The notes below the pieces were generated by a model, which searched no databases, was not told where the DNA came from, and was given only the letters and a program-made list of their open reading frames with translations. Source: Flavilitoribacter nigricans DSM 23189 = NBRC 102662 (GTDB lineage: Bacteria; Bacteroidota; Bacteroidia; Chitinophagales; Saprospiraceae). Taken from it: a stretch of DNA of 64,000 bases. Position numbers and translations under genes: made by a program. The stretch lies in contig NZ_PDUD01000021.1 of the NCBI RefSeq assembly GCF_002646595.1, positions 248,001-312,000 on the forward strand. The letters are read 5' to 3'. Of this stretch, positions 54,001-62,983 are shown in pieces. Positions within the stretch are counted from its first letter, which is position 1, and each line of letters begins with the position of its first letter.

Positions 54001-54325
54001 GCCGGTCGGACATCCCGTGGTGGGTCACCCTTTGCGGGATACCGCCCATACTGGGCAGTACGTAAATGTCGGTATTTCCGTCGTAGTTGCCGGAAAAAGC
54101 GATCTGGCTGCCGTCCGGCGAAAAGCGGGGAAATGATTCGTTGCCTTTCGGCGAACTGAGCTTGGTAGCTGTTCCCCCGGATTTGGGTACCACCCAGACA
54201 TCCCCGCCGTAGGCGAAGGTAATGTGGGTATCGGATACGTCGGGGTGTTGAAAGAGTCTGGCATTGATCTGAGCAGACAGGAATGTGGCAGAGAGAACTC
54301 CTGCCAGAAGTAAGCATAGCCTCAT
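51077..54325 (-). CDS. Tricorn-like S41 family protease
   Basis: A 1082-residue exported protease (signal peptide about 1-18, ending FLSAQ). The N-terminal half is beta-propeller: WD40/PD40-type repeats (FSPDGSQIAFSGNYDGNTD; PDSKKLAFVD). An acidic linker (KKDDKDDKKDDEE, about 553-565) precedes a helical region, a PDZ domain (about 770-850, LGVDWAKENGQFKVKEIIRG) and the S41 catalytic domain with the nucleophile Ser in WAGSGGDAFPDYF near residue 965. This is the tricorn architecture, which degrades peptides. Gene is monocistronic; direct repeats lie just upstream (54334-54363). Confidence 0.93.
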   Translation of the reverse strand: MRLCLLLAGVLSATFLSAQINARLFQHPDVSDTHITFAYGGDVWVVPKSGGTATKLSSPKGNESFPRFSPDGSQIAFSGNYDGNTDIYVLPSMGGIPQRVTHHGMSDRLLGWFPDGKHLLYVSAMESGKQRFSQFYKIPATGGLPEKLPMAYGEFGSVSPDGQKIAFTDRSRILRTWKRYRGGMAADVWLFDLKTMESENITDNAANDELPMWVGDKVYFLSDQGPNQRFNIWMYDTRSKSSKQLTNFSEFDVHFPADGPKEIVFEAGGKLQLLDLATEAVREVDIQVVSDLITVKPRKESVEDYVQNMAIAPDGNRAIVEARGEIFSLPKEEGIIQNLTRTSGVAERFPAWSPNGRYIAYWSDKSGEYELTVRDMSKGAQEKQLTNLGPGYRYQLYWSPDSKKLAFVDQTMHINVYNMATNSIRQIDQDLSLFEGGLRGWTPSWSADSKWLAYSKSQDNNNGAIMIYDTEADKLTQATSGFYSDVNPTFDREGDYLFLLTNRSFRPVYSDFDNSWTYPNATQLAAIPLRDEVTSPLAAKNDTVAIQLETEEEKKDDKDDKKDDEEISVGIDFDNFERRLVILPPSAGNMGNLSAAKGKIVFQRYPNTGTSGEDNALMYFDLKEKEEKTIMKKVNGYELSADGKKLLVRQGNNSGIIDLGADKKLEDNLSLKKMEMTVNPREEWAQIFNDAWRFQRDFFYDKKMHGVDWPAMRKQYGDMIQYAITRNDVNFILGELIGELNASHTYRGGGDQESPDRKAVGYLGVDWAKENGQFKVKEIIRGAEWDNEVRSPLDEPGVNIKAGDYILAVNGMALADYPDPWAAFEGLSNETVELTVSKSPNWDDTRQVVVKTIPDETRLRNLAWIEQNRKRVEEASNGQLGYIYVPSTGVDGQNELVRQFYGQWDKPGLIVDERFNNGGQIPDRFIELLNRKPLAYWSVRDGKNWQWPPVGNFGSMAMLINGWAGSGGDAFPDYFKKAGLGPLIGDRTWGGLIGISGAPTLIDGGTVTVPTFRMYNPDGTWFKEGHGVDPDIKVKEDPTKLAKGIDPQLEQAIAEVMKMVKEKGPIHPEEPKQEDRSRVIKP

Positions 54326-54333
54326 TGGTAAAT

Positions 54334-54363
54334 CAGTTAGGTGATAAAAAAAACAGTTAGGTG
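54334..54363. repeat. Two CAGTTAGGTG direct repeats upstream of the S41 gene
   Basis: CAGTTAGGTG occurs at 54334-54343 and 54354-54363, period 20 bp, beginning 8 bp upstream of the S41 protease start codon. It may be an operator or a duplicated 5' leader motif. Confidence 0.35.
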
Positions 54364-54745
54364 GCAGACCGCTACCAGTCGGTGCAGGATCGGTCGTATT
54401 TGAGAGGCTGCTGAAAACTGATAGGCGATTACCAAGTAACTGAGACGTAATTATACTGACGTAAAATTGATTTGGGATTTTCCCAGACCACTTCGCGTCA
54501 AGTATAGATTGGCTATGAAATTACGAAGTTTTTCGGACCTGACTGATCCCGGTACTTTGAAATCTACGGACGTATAGCTTTCCTCTATCAATGGTGCAAG
54601 GATATTGAGGAAAATCTGGCGGCGCGGAGTTCTGCTCCTCAACAGGCGGGAACCGGATCTGACGGCGGGAAAAGGCCGCCCCGGATACTCTTTGTACCAG
54701 TGTGTGCCGAATTCTTTAAATTTACCTGTAAATCAAGATTGAAGT
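54364..54745. other. 382-bp stretch without a supported gene
   Basis: A minus-strand frame at 54451-54642 has no recognisable domain; it may be a gene remnant. Short palindromic GC segments occur near 54660-54685. Nothing else is recognised. Confidence 0.4.
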
Positions 54746-55753
54746 ATGAAAGCATTTAAAGTGGCGGTACTCGGATTGGGGCGTATTGGACAGATCCACG
54801 CAAAAAATCTGCAGCAATTATTTCCGGATCTGAGCCTGCAGGTGATTACTTCCAGTGACACGGGGCGCAATTTTGCCGAAAAGAACCATTTCCCGGAGAT
54901 CGGGGATGATTTCGAACGATCACTGCAGGATCCCGGTGTAAAAGCAGTGGTGATCTGTTCGCCCAGCGATACGCATGCGCACTACATCAAACGGAGCGCC
55001 GCCGCGGGGAAAGCGATCTTCTGCGAAAAACCACTGGACCTCTCGCTCGAAGTGATCCGGGAGATCGATGAAGCGGTGCGCACGGCCGGAGTACCCCTCA
55101 TGCTGGGCTTCAATAAACGTTTTGATCCCCATCTGGGAGCTCTGAAAAGATCTCTACAGGCCGGAAAGATCGGGCGGCCGAATATTTTGAGGATCACCAG
55201 CCGGGACCCGGCGCCCCCGCCCATTTCCTATATCGAATCTTCCGGAGGTATTTACATGGATATGATCATTCACGATTTCGATACGTCCCGCTTTTTGCTG
55301 GAAAGTGAAGTGACCTCCATTTTCACCCGGGCCGCAGTGCGGGTAGATCCGGCTATCGGTGAAGCCGGCGATGTGGATACCTCGGTATCTATTCTCACGT
55401 TTGAAAACGGCGTAATGGCCACCATCGACAACAGCCGCCAGGCTGCCTACGGTTACGACCAGCGGGTGGAGATCCTGGGATCAGATGGCATGCTCCAGAT
55501 GAATAATATTCCGGTAGATACGCACTTGGTATTCGGCCGGCAGGGGGCCAGTCAGCCGCCTTATCTGGATTTTTTCCTGGAGCGTTACGCAGCGGCCTAC
55601 CGCGAAGAGATGCGGGTTTTTATCGAGGCACTGCGCCAGGGACATGCCATGCCGGTAGGCGTGGAGGATGGTCTGCGGTCTACGGCTATAGCGATTGCCG
55701 CCAAACGTTCGCTGGACGAAAACCGTCCGGTGGAAATGAAAGAGATCCTGTAA
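54746..55753 (+). CDS. iolG: Gfo/Idh/MocA family dehydrogenase, probable inositol 2-dehydrogenase
   Basis: A 335-residue NAD(P)-dependent oxidoreductase with Rossmann GLGRIGQIHAKNL (about 10-22), EKP motif CEKPLDLS (about 93-100), and the substrate-side segments GFNKRFDP (about 121-128) and GGIYMDMIIHDFDTSRFL (about 168-185) with the catalytic His/Asp. The pattern resembles inositol 2-dehydrogenase IolG, which oxidises myo-inositol to scyllo-inosose, but related dehydrogenases use other sugars. It is followed by a Tat-exported isomerase-like gene, which suggests a sugar or polyol catabolic pair. Confidence 0.85.
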   Translation: MKAFKVAVLGLGRIGQIHAKNLQQLFPDLSLQVITSSDTGRNFAEKNHFPEIGDDFERSLQDPGVKAVVICSPSDTHAHYIKRSAAAGKAIFCEKPLDLSLEVIREIDEAVRTAGVPLMLGFNKRFDPHLGALKRSLQAGKIGRPNILRITSRDPAPPPISYIESSGGIYMDMIIHDFDTSRFLLESEVTSIFTRAAVRVDPAIGEAGDVDTSVSILTFENGVMATIDNSRQAAYGYDQRVEILGSDGMLQMNNIPVDTHLVFGRQGASQPPYLDFFLERYAAAYREEMRVFIEALRQGHAMPVGVEDGLRSTAIAIAAKRSLDENRPVEMKEIL

Positions 55754-55865
55754 CCCGGGAGCCATAATGCACTTCCGATCAGAAGCGGTAATTTAAAAAG
55801 CCTACTGATCCGGATTTTCCCTTTATTTTTAACACAAGTATTTTTCCATAGTAAAAACAGAAACG

Positions 55866-56831
55866 ATGAACCAAAGATCAAACGGCCGGCGCAAGGCACT
55901 GGCCAGTCTGGCCGCCATCGGCGGAACTACGCTGCTTTCTTCCACTGCCTACGCCCGGGAAAGACGCCCGGAAGGCTCACCCAAAAAAGATAAGACCTTC
56001 ACCTTTTGCCTGAATACCAGTACCATTATGGGGCAAAAACAGGGCATCGTCAAGGATATTCAGACGGCGGCCAAAGCCGGATACGACGGCGTGGAGATCT
56101 GGATCAACGCCCTGCAGCAATATCTGGAAGATGGCGGAAATCTGCGCGATCTTAAGATGATGAGCGATGACCTGGGCATCAAGATCGAAAATGCGATCGG
56201 ATTTGCGCCCTGGGTCGTGGATGATGTTACCAAGCGCAAGGCCGGGCTGGAACAGGCCAAAAAGGAAATGGACATGCTCGCGGGTGTCGGCTGCTATCGC
56301 CTGGCTGCGCCTCCTGCCGGCGCTACGGATATCGGCGGACTTGATCTGGATGCCGTTGCCGAGCGTTTTTGCGATCTGATCGAAGTGGGGAAAGATTCGG
56401 GCGTTATCCCCCAACTGGAAGTGTGGGGTTTTTCCAAGAACCTGAGCCAACTGAAGGAAGTGCTGTACGTGGCGGCCGGTTGCGGCCATAAGGATGTGCG
56501 CATTCTACCGGATATTTACCACCTTTACCGCGGCGGCAGTGGTTTTGACAGTCTGCAGCTGATCAGTGGTAAGGCAATCGAAGTATTCCACATGAATGAC
56601 TATCCGTCCAGTATCGCTGCGGCCAATATCCAGGATAAGGATCGTATCTATCCCGGCGAAGGCAATGCCCCCACCACCCAGGTGATCAAGACCCTGCAGG
56701 AGATGGGTGGCCCGAAAGTACTGTCACTGGAGCTTTTCAACCGCGGATACTGGGAACAGGATGCGCTGAAGGTAGCCAAAACCGGACTGAAGAGAATGAA
56801 GGATGTAGTGAAGACGGCAACGAAGGCCTGA
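55866..56831 (+). CDS. Tat-exported sugar isomerase/epimerase-like TIM-barrel protein
   Basis: A 321-residue protein. The N-terminus has a twin-arginine signal (GRRKALASLAAIGG, residues 8-21) and likely cleavage after AYA. The mature part is an xylose-isomerase-like TIM-barrel (AP endonuclease 2 family): KAGYDGVEIWINAL (about 72-85), AAPPAGATDIGG (about 143-154), HMNDYPS (near 240), and ending LSLELFNRGYWEQD (near 280). Its metal site probably uses Glu and His residues. It lies 112 bp after the dehydrogenase gene, so a shared pathway (inosose or keto-sugar conversion) is plausible. Confidence 0.85.
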   Translation: MNQRSNGRRKALASLAAIGGTTLLSSTAYARERRPEGSPKKDKTFTFCLNTSTIMGQKQGIVKDIQTAAKAGYDGVEIWINALQQYLEDGGNLRDLKMMSDDLGIKIENAIGFAPWVVDDVTKRKAGLEQAKKEMDMLAGVGCYRLAAPPAGATDIGGLDLDAVAERFCDLIEVGKDSGVIPQLEVWGFSKNLSQLKEVLYVAAGCGHKDVRILPDIYHLYRGGSGFDSLQLISGKAIEVFHMNDYPSSIAAANIQDKDRIYPGEGNAPTTQVIKTLQEMGGPKVLSLELFNRGYWEQDALKVAKTGLKRMKDVVKTATKA

Positions 56832-57216
56832 TCCCATCCGGCAGTTTCTATTAAAATAAGACCCAAATGGGTTTTGCGGACGGAGTTCCGTATATGGGCA
56901 TGGATCATGCAGTCAGGGGTTAAAACTGGAAGGAATGTGCCTTTGGATAGAAAATGGGGTAGCAAAATGACCATTTCCCGGCTTAGCGTGCTGCAGGTAC
57001 GCAATGTGGTTTCACACGGCGGACCTACGGCACGCTGAGCCTGGCGAATTATTGGAAGGGCTACCTATATTTCGTTCCTTCTGGACTTTTAACTCCTGAT
57101 TCACGTTCCGTAGCTTACTTTGACAAATGCTGAAACAGCACCTTCAAACAAGCGTATCAATAAAGTAACCGGGGAATGCCGGAGCCGGCTGACCCTCCCG
57201 ATAAAAATGAAACACT
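56832..57216. other. 385-bp stretch without a gene
   Basis: The minus-strand frame at 56648-57004 is a shadow of the preceding gene. I see no promoter, RNA or repeat I can name. Confidence 0.4.
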
Positions 57217-57459
57217 ATGGCAGTCATCATTCAACACGTGAAAAGTGATAAGCAGTACATCCTGCTGGGCAGCGGCCTGGGAATGTACGAATCTACCAAA
57301 CCCAATTGGCTGTTGGGCGATTTGGTCGGGGATACCAGCTCCGGTAGTCTAAAGGCAATCTGCGCTTGTGACCTGGAGGGCAACATCACCTGGCTGATCC
57401 CCGAAGAGTTCAGAGTAGTCAGCGTTGACGGAAAATCTCCGGAAGAACTTTTGGGGTGA
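57217..57459 (+). CDS. Small conserved-looking protein, 80 aa
   Basis: An 80-residue protein without signal peptide. It starts with a beta-rich segment (VIIQHVKSDKQYILLGSGLGMYE, residues 3-25, key residues only), a Trp-containing loop (KPNWLLGDLVGD, about 28-39), two Cys (CACD) and a C-terminal GKSPEELL motif. The balanced composition and a start shared with its strand's codon usage support a real gene. Similar small Bacteroidota proteins are known to me only as hypothetical. Confidence 0.7.
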   Translation: MAVIIQHVKSDKQYILLGSGLGMYESTKPNWLLGDLVGDTSSGSLKAICACDLEGNITWLIPEEFRVVSVDGKSPEELLG

Positions 57460-57550
57460 TCGGGCATTCGCGATGGAGGTCAGCCGGTTGCGTTAAATCA
57501 CAATAATGACATCATTACGAAGTATTAACTACCGTTTCCTCGTAATTTAC

Positions 57551-57558
57551 TACCTTCG
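57551..57558 (+). promoter_or_regulatory. -7-like element upstream of the large T9SS gene
   Basis: TACCTTCG differs from TAnnTTTG at one position and lies 47 bp before the ATG at 57606. Confidence 0.3.
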
Positions 57559-57605
57559 CATCGCTAATATCCAAAAACTATCTACTACATCAATTTCCCC
57601 TCCAT

Positions 57606-60600
57606 ATGATGCTCAAGACGACCTTAAGTGCATCTCTGGCTTTTCTGTTGTGCACATCCCTCATTGCAGCTGATTATTACTGGGTGGGTGGTTCCGGCGA
57701 CTGGTCGGATATCAGCCACTGGGCAACCACCTCGGGTGGGTCCACCTTTCACAATCAGGCTCCAACTTCCGACGATAATGTTTTTTTCGACGGCAATTCC
57801 TTTAATGGTAATGGTCAAACGGTAACGGTTAATACCGACATCGTTTTTTGTCGAAATATGAACTGGACCGGCGCCTCGGGTAATCCGGTCTTTGTCGGCT
57901 CACCCCAGCAGGTGCTAAGCGTATACGGTTCCATTATTTTGAATGCCAATATGGACTTCAATTTTCCGGGAGAAATACGCATGTCATCCCTGGAACCGGG
58001 GCAATCCATTACCACCAACGGCCATCAACTGGGAAAAACACTCACCTTCGAAGGTGTAGGAGGAGAGTGGGAGTTGCAGGATCCGCTGAATGTGGATAGC
58101 CTCATCAACCTGCGCAATGGCGTAGTGCGTACCAACGGCGTAGCCATTACTACCGCTTATCTTGACCTGCAGTCGCCCACAACGGCCACGCTGGAAATGG
58201 GCAGTTCCAAAGTCACGGTTACCGGTCTTAATTACAGTATACGCAACCAACCGGTCCCTGCTATCAGGATCCATACCAATAATCTGGTGCTCAATATGGC
58301 CAATACGGAGATCGAACTGACCAACGGTCGCGGTGGCGTGACCATATCGGGCAACCAGCCCGTTAACATCGGGAGTTTGGTGTTCAGTGCTTCCGAAGGA
58401 ACTGCCAAAGTCGAGATCGGGAGCAATACCTCCCTGAATACAGACCGGCTTCGGTTCGGCAATTCGGCGGTGATTACCGGTCAGGTGAACACCGGGGCCC
58501 TGGCCCTGGCCGCCGGCAAAGCTTATACTTTTGATAGTGATATTACTTACAATATCGGGAGTCTGTCGGCACCCGGCCAGTGTGAAGCGCCTATCCAGAT
58601 CTTCGGATCCATTTCGGGTACGCCCGCTTTCTTTTCTTCGGCCAGCGGACCAATCCAGGTGGCCTATGCTTCCATCAAAGATATTCACGGTATCGGTGGC
58701 GCCAATTTTACGGCGAATAACAGTGCCGATCTCGGTAATAATGATGGCTGGACGATCAACGCCAGCAGTCAGAACGAACTGTACTGGGTAGGCGGTACCG
58801 GCGATTGGGACGATTCTGCCCACTGGTCCTTCACCAGCGGAGGAGCGGGAGGAGCCTGTGTGCCTACCGGAGCGGATAATGTATTTTTTGATGCAAATTC
58901 CTTTGGCGCCGCGGGCGAAGTCGTGACCATTAATGTGGAGAATGCGCTTTGCCGCAACATGGACTGGTCCGGAGCCAGCGGCATGCCGGTATTTGCCGGG
59001 AATAAAGCCAATAGTCTCCGCATCTACGGATCGTTGCGTTTTATTCCGAATATGATGCTGGATTTTGAAGGAAGTGTTTATTTCGAATCCTCTACCGCCG
59101 GCAATACGATTACCACCGGTAATCTGCTGTTCAACCAAAACGTATTTTTCAACGGCAGAGGCGGGGCCTGGAGTTTGAACGATACCCTCCAGGTGGACCG
59201 CAATATCCAGCTGATCAGCGGGTTTTTGACGACCAATAATCAGACCGTAGTTTGCGAAAAATTTCTTTCTACGAGTACCTTCGATCGGCAGTTACTGTTG
59301 GGCGAATCGCACATCATTATGCGGCAGATCAACCTGTCCAGCGGAGGAGCCCGTACCTGTGAGTTCTGGCTGCAGTCGGACAATCTGGTTTTCGATGCAG
59401 GTACTTCCTGGATCGATTTTACCCAGTTCGGATATCTGCGGACGGACGGTAGCGGTACGGTGAACTACTACGAAGTAACCTTCAACTGGTACGGCACCAC
59501 GCGCAATGATACGCAGGCGACCGTCTATGTGCACAATATGACCTTCTTCCAGGACGGCGCCTTTCTGGACCGTTTCACGGTGGGAACCCTGAACCTGACG
59601 CCGGGCTTTGAATATTTTCTGGCCAGTTGGGAAACTTTTACATTCAATAATATCAATGCGGTTGGATCCTGTGATTCCCTGATCTATATCCACTCAATGA
59701 ACGACAACCAGGAGGCCTTCATCGATAGCCCGAAAGACCAGATCCTGGAATATGTTATCCTCCGGGATGTGCATAATATCAGTGGAGATAATTTCACGGC
59801 CAATAACTCCGTCGATCTGGATAACAACATGAACTGGCAGATCAATGATCTGGCGGCCCGTACCCTCTATTGGGTAGGTGGTGACGGCGACTGGTCGGAT
59901 CAGGCCCACTGGTCACTCAGTTCTGGGGGCTCGGGTGGGGAGTGTATCCCCACTCCCATCGACGATGTATTTTTTGATGAAAACTCTTTCAGCGCGCCCG
60001 GCCAACTGGTGAATGACATTATGCCAAAGCACTATTGCCACAACCTAACCTGGCAAAACATCACCACCACACCCCGGCTGGAACTGCTGGATCTGTACAT
60101 TTTCGGTTCTCTGGAATTCGCGGATGATATGGAAGTCTACGTTTTCAATACCCGTTTTGCGGGAGATGAGGCCGGCCATACGATCAATACGCGGGCGCAC
60201 GAACTGGTGTATGCCTACATCGCCGGTGAGGGAGACTGGATGCTGCAGGACAGCTTTCTTGCCTATTCGGTAGGCCTGGAACACGGCGGCTGGAATACCA
60301 ATGGCTATGCCGTCAATCTGGAATATTTCTATGCTTTTCAGGAAGAATTACCCAAACATCTGAAGCTGGGGGGCTCGCACATCACTGTGACCGCCGAGCA
60401 ACCTTCGTTTCCCTGGTCGGTGTCCGGTAATATCACCCTGGAAGCAGACAGTTCACTGATCGAGCTGACCAGTAATTCCGCTACTTTTTACAACCGGGTA
60501 CTCAACGGAGGGGAGCTGGTATATAATGAAGTGCTCTTTTCGGCGAAAGCCGGGCGATCCGTCGTCAATTCCGGTAACGGGACCAGCATCCGGGCCAACC

Positions 60601-62915
60601 ACATGCAATTCAATAACAACGGGGTGATTTACGGCTCCAATACCTTCGATACTTTGATCTTTGCTCCGGGCAAAGCCTACCAGTTGCAGGCATTGCAAAC
60701 CCAGACGATCGTAGATCACTGGCAGATCATCGGAAATAACTGCGTACCGATCCAGCTCTCGTCTACTGAGCCGGGGATTAAATCCACTGCTTTTATGGCC
60801 AGCGGCCGGGTAAACGGAGATTTTATCCAGATGAGCGATCAGGAGGCTACGGGCGGTGCCGAATTCTATGCCGGTACGCACAGTACCAACGTCGGGAACA
60901 GCAATACCGGCTGGATATTCGATAGTGCGGAAGATTTTGTTGAAACGGGTTTTCTCGGTAAGGACGTGATCCTCTGTAATGACAATACCATCGTGCTGGA
61001 CGCAGACAATAAAGGTCCGGATGAAACTTACGCCTGGCAGGACGGCAGCACTGAATCCACCTTTACCGTGCCCGGTGCCGGTACTTACTGGGCGGAAGTG
61101 AGTTTTACCAATAACTGTACGATACGGGATTCGATCCAGATCATCCCCCAGGATGATTTTATGGCCAATGTCGGCAATGATACCACCTTGTGTACCGGTG
61201 CCGACCTGTTGCTGGATGCAACCTTCGATGCGCTGGGCGTCACTTATCTCTGGCACGACGGATCAACTATGCCTACCTTCCTGGTAGACAGCCCGGGAGA
61301 ATATAAGGTGGAACTGGAACTGAGCGGCTGTACGGTGCGAGATTCCATGGAGGTGACCTATTTTGATCCTCCGGTGCTCGATGTGGCCGAAGACCAGACC
61401 CTGTGTTTCGGGACCACGCTGGCTCTGGACGCCAATATTACCGATGCCGTCACCTATACCTGGCAGGACGGCACGGACGGTGCGGTCTACAACGTGGCCA
61501 CGCCGGGCACTTACTGGGTGGATGTCGACTTTGCCCACTGCGTGCGCCGGGATAGTGTGTTGATCGATTATTACCCCGAGGTGATTGTGGATATCGGATC
61601 CGATACCACACTTTGCGAAAATGAGACACTGTTGGTGGATGCCGCCCAGCCGGATGCGGTCTACGCCTGGCAGGACGGTAGTACGGCCGCTTCCTTTACC
61701 GTTAGCGAACCCGCCATCTATTGGGTAGATGTTTCGATAAACGGCTGTACGGAGCGCGATAGCCTGGAAGCTTTTTATACCCCTCTACCCGTATTTGACC
61801 TGGGGCCCGATCTGCGGCCCTGTGAGGATGATCTGCCGCAGCTAAGTACCAGTGTCGCCGGAGCTACCTACGCCTGGCAGGACGGCAGTACGCAAGCGGA
61901 TTTCACGGTGAGTTCGGATGGTATCTACTGGCTGGACGTAACCAAAGACGGCTGCTCGGACCGTGATTCGGTGATCGTGGAATACATCATCTTACCGGAC
62001 ATGGTACTCGGGGAAGACCGGACCCTTTGTGAAGGAGAACAGGTGGATTATGATGTCTCATTCCCGGGAGCCAGATACAGCTGGCAGGACGGATCAACCA
62101 ATCCCCTGTACACCATTACAACCAGCGGCGATTATACTGTAGCCATTTCGGTAGAGCAGTGCAATGTGGAGGACGAAGTCAGTATTCTGTTCAACCCGAC
62201 ACCAACTTTTACCCTGCCGGAGGATACGCTGCTTTGCCAGGGTGACAACCTGAACCTGCGCATCAATACGTTTGCTGACGAATACCGCTGGTCGGACGGT
62301 TCTTCGGCGAGTAGTCTGACGGTATCCTATCCCGGGGGCACGATCTGGGGCGAAACGGAACTCGACGGTTGTACTTTCCGGGATGAGATCGTGGTCGCCT
62401 ACCAGGAACCACCCCAGGTGGATCTCGGTCGGGATACCCTCATTTGTGAAGACTTCAGTGTTATGCTATCGGCCGGAGTAGTGGCGGAAAGTTATCTGTG
62501 GCAGGATGGCTCCACGTCCAGAAGTATCGAATCCAGCGGGTCCGGCCTGTACTCCGTTGAGGTTGTCGATGGCCCCTGCATGGTTACGGATTCGGTTTTT
62601 GTTGGTACCCGTCCCTGCGTGTACTTTGAAGTTTTTGTACCTAATGCTTTCTCTCCGAACGGGGATGGGATCAATGATGTTTTGCGCCCGATGATCTCCT
62701 CTCAGGTGCAGATCTCGAAATACAATTTTAAAGTGTATGATCGTTGGGGAACGGAGGTATTTACCAGCGCCAATCTGGATGACGGCTGGGACGGCATGCT
62801 GAAATCGCTACCTCTGCCGATGGGCGTCTATATCTATTTCGTCGAATTCGATTACATGGACGACCGGGGAGGAGGTTCGGATCTGATCACCGGAGATGTG
62901 ATGTTGATAAGGTGA
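57606..62915 (+). CDS. Giant T9SS type B surface protein (three-module head, Ig-like stalk)
   Basis: A 1769-residue protein with signal peptide (about 1-20). It has three long, related modules starting at about residues 25, 391 and 754, each opening YWVGGxGDWxDxxHW and ending in FTANNSxDLxNNxxW; they look like beta-helical folds. Then come eight tandem Ig/PKD-like repeats (about 1117-1665), each with a YxWQDGS motif. The last ~95 residues are the gliding-motility-associated C-terminal (CHU_C) domain (FVPNAFSPNGDGINDVLRP ... WDGMLKS). It is probably secreted by T9SS and held at the cell surface, with adhesin-like role; no catalytic motif is seen. Confidence 0.92.
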   Translation: MMLKTTLSASLAFLLCTSLIAADYYWVGGSGDWSDISHWATTSGGSTFHNQAPTSDDNVFFDGNSFNGNGQTVTVNTDIVFCRNMNWTGASGNPVFVGSPQQVLSVYGSIILNANMDFNFPGEIRMSSLEPGQSITTNGHQLGKTLTFEGVGGEWELQDPLNVDSLINLRNGVVRTNGVAITTAYLDLQSPTTATLEMGSSKVTVTGLNYSIRNQPVPAIRIHTNNLVLNMANTEIELTNGRGGVTISGNQPVNIGSLVFSASEGTAKVEIGSNTSLNTDRLRFGNSAVITGQVNTGALALAAGKAYTFDSDITYNIGSLSAPGQCEAPIQIFGSISGTPAFFSSASGPIQVAYASIKDIHGIGGANFTANNSADLGNNDGWTINASSQNELYWVGGTGDWDDSAHWSFTSGGAGGACVPTGADNVFFDANSFGAAGEVVTINVENALCRNMDWSGASGMPVFAGNKANSLRIYGSLRFIPNMMLDFEGSVYFESSTAGNTITTGNLLFNQNVFFNGRGGAWSLNDTLQVDRNIQLISGFLTTNNQTVVCEKFLSTSTFDRQLLLGESHIIMRQINLSSGGARTCEFWLQSDNLVFDAGTSWIDFTQFGYLRTDGSGTVNYYEVTFNWYGTTRNDTQATVYVHNMTFFQDGAFLDRFTVGTLNLTPGFEYFLASWETFTFNNINAVGSCDSLIYIHSMNDNQEAFIDSPKDQILEYVILRDVHNISGDNFTANNSVDLDNNMNWQINDLAARTLYWVGGDGDWSDQAHWSLSSGGSGGECIPTPIDDVFFDENSFSAPGQLVNDIMPKHYCHNLTWQNITTTPRLELLDLYIFGSLEFADDMEVYVFNTRFAGDEAGHTINTRAHELVYAYIAGEGDWMLQDSFLAYSVGLEHGGWNTNGYAVNLEYFYAFQEELPKHLKLGGSHITVTAEQPSFPWSVSGNITLEADSSLIELTSNSATFYNRVLNGGELVYNEVLFSAKAGRSVVNSGNGTSIRANHMQFNNNGVIYGSNTFDTLIFAPGKAYQLQALQTQTIVDHWQIIGNNCVPIQLSSTEPGIKSTAFMASGRVNGDFIQMSDQEATGGAEFYAGTHSTNVGNSNTGWIFDSAEDFVETGFLGKDVILCNDNTIVLDADNKGPDETYAWQDGSTESTFTVPGAGTYWAEVSFTNNCTIRDSIQIIPQDDFMANVGNDTTLCTGADLLLDATFDALGVTYLWHDGSTMPTFLVDSPGEYKVELELSGCTVRDSMEVTYFDPPVLDVAEDQTLCFGTTLALDANITDAVTYTWQDGTDGAVYNVATPGTYWVDVDFAHCVRRDSVLIDYYPEVIVDIGSDTTLCENETLLVDAAQPDAVYAWQDGSTAASFTVSEPAIYWVDVSINGCTERDSLEAFYTPLPVFDLGPDLRPCEDDLPQLSTSVAGATYAWQDGSTQADFTVSSDGIYWLDVTKDGCSDRDSVIVEYIILPDMVLGEDRTLCEGEQVDYDVSFPGARYSWQDGSTNPLYTITTSGDYTVAISVEQCNVEDEVSILFNPTPTFTLPEDTLLCQGDNLNLRINTFADEYRWSDGSSASSLTVSYPGGTIWGETELDGCTFRDEIVVAYQEPPQVDLGRDTLICEDFSVMLSAGVVAESYLWQDGSTSRSIESSGSGLYSVEVVDGPCMVTDSVFVGTRPCVYFEVFVPNAFSPNGDGINDVLRPMISSQVQISKYNFKVYDRWGTEVFTSANLDDGWDGMLKSLPLPMGVYIYFVEFDYMDDRGGGSDLITGDVMLIR

Positions 62916-62939
62916 CGGTCTGAAACGGACAGAATAAAG

Positions 62940-62981
62940 AATTGGAAAGGTCAGGTTATTGGATAGCTGACCTTTCCAATT
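62940..62981. terminator. Bidirectional 15-bp terminator
   Basis: AATTGGAAAGGTCAG at 62940-62954 pairs with 62967-62981 around a 12-nt loop, followed by TTCT on the plus strand and preceded by an A-rich run. It separates the convergent T9SS gene and the lipoprotein gene at 62984. Confidence 0.8.
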
Positions 62982-62983
62982 TT

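Noticed and set aside
54451-54642. Minus-strand frame of 63 codons
   Set aside because: No family or start signal; may be a remnant, not annotated as a gene.
57984-59138. Antisense frame of 384 codons in the giant T9SS gene
   Set aside because: Shadow produced by the repetitive, strongly biased coding strand.
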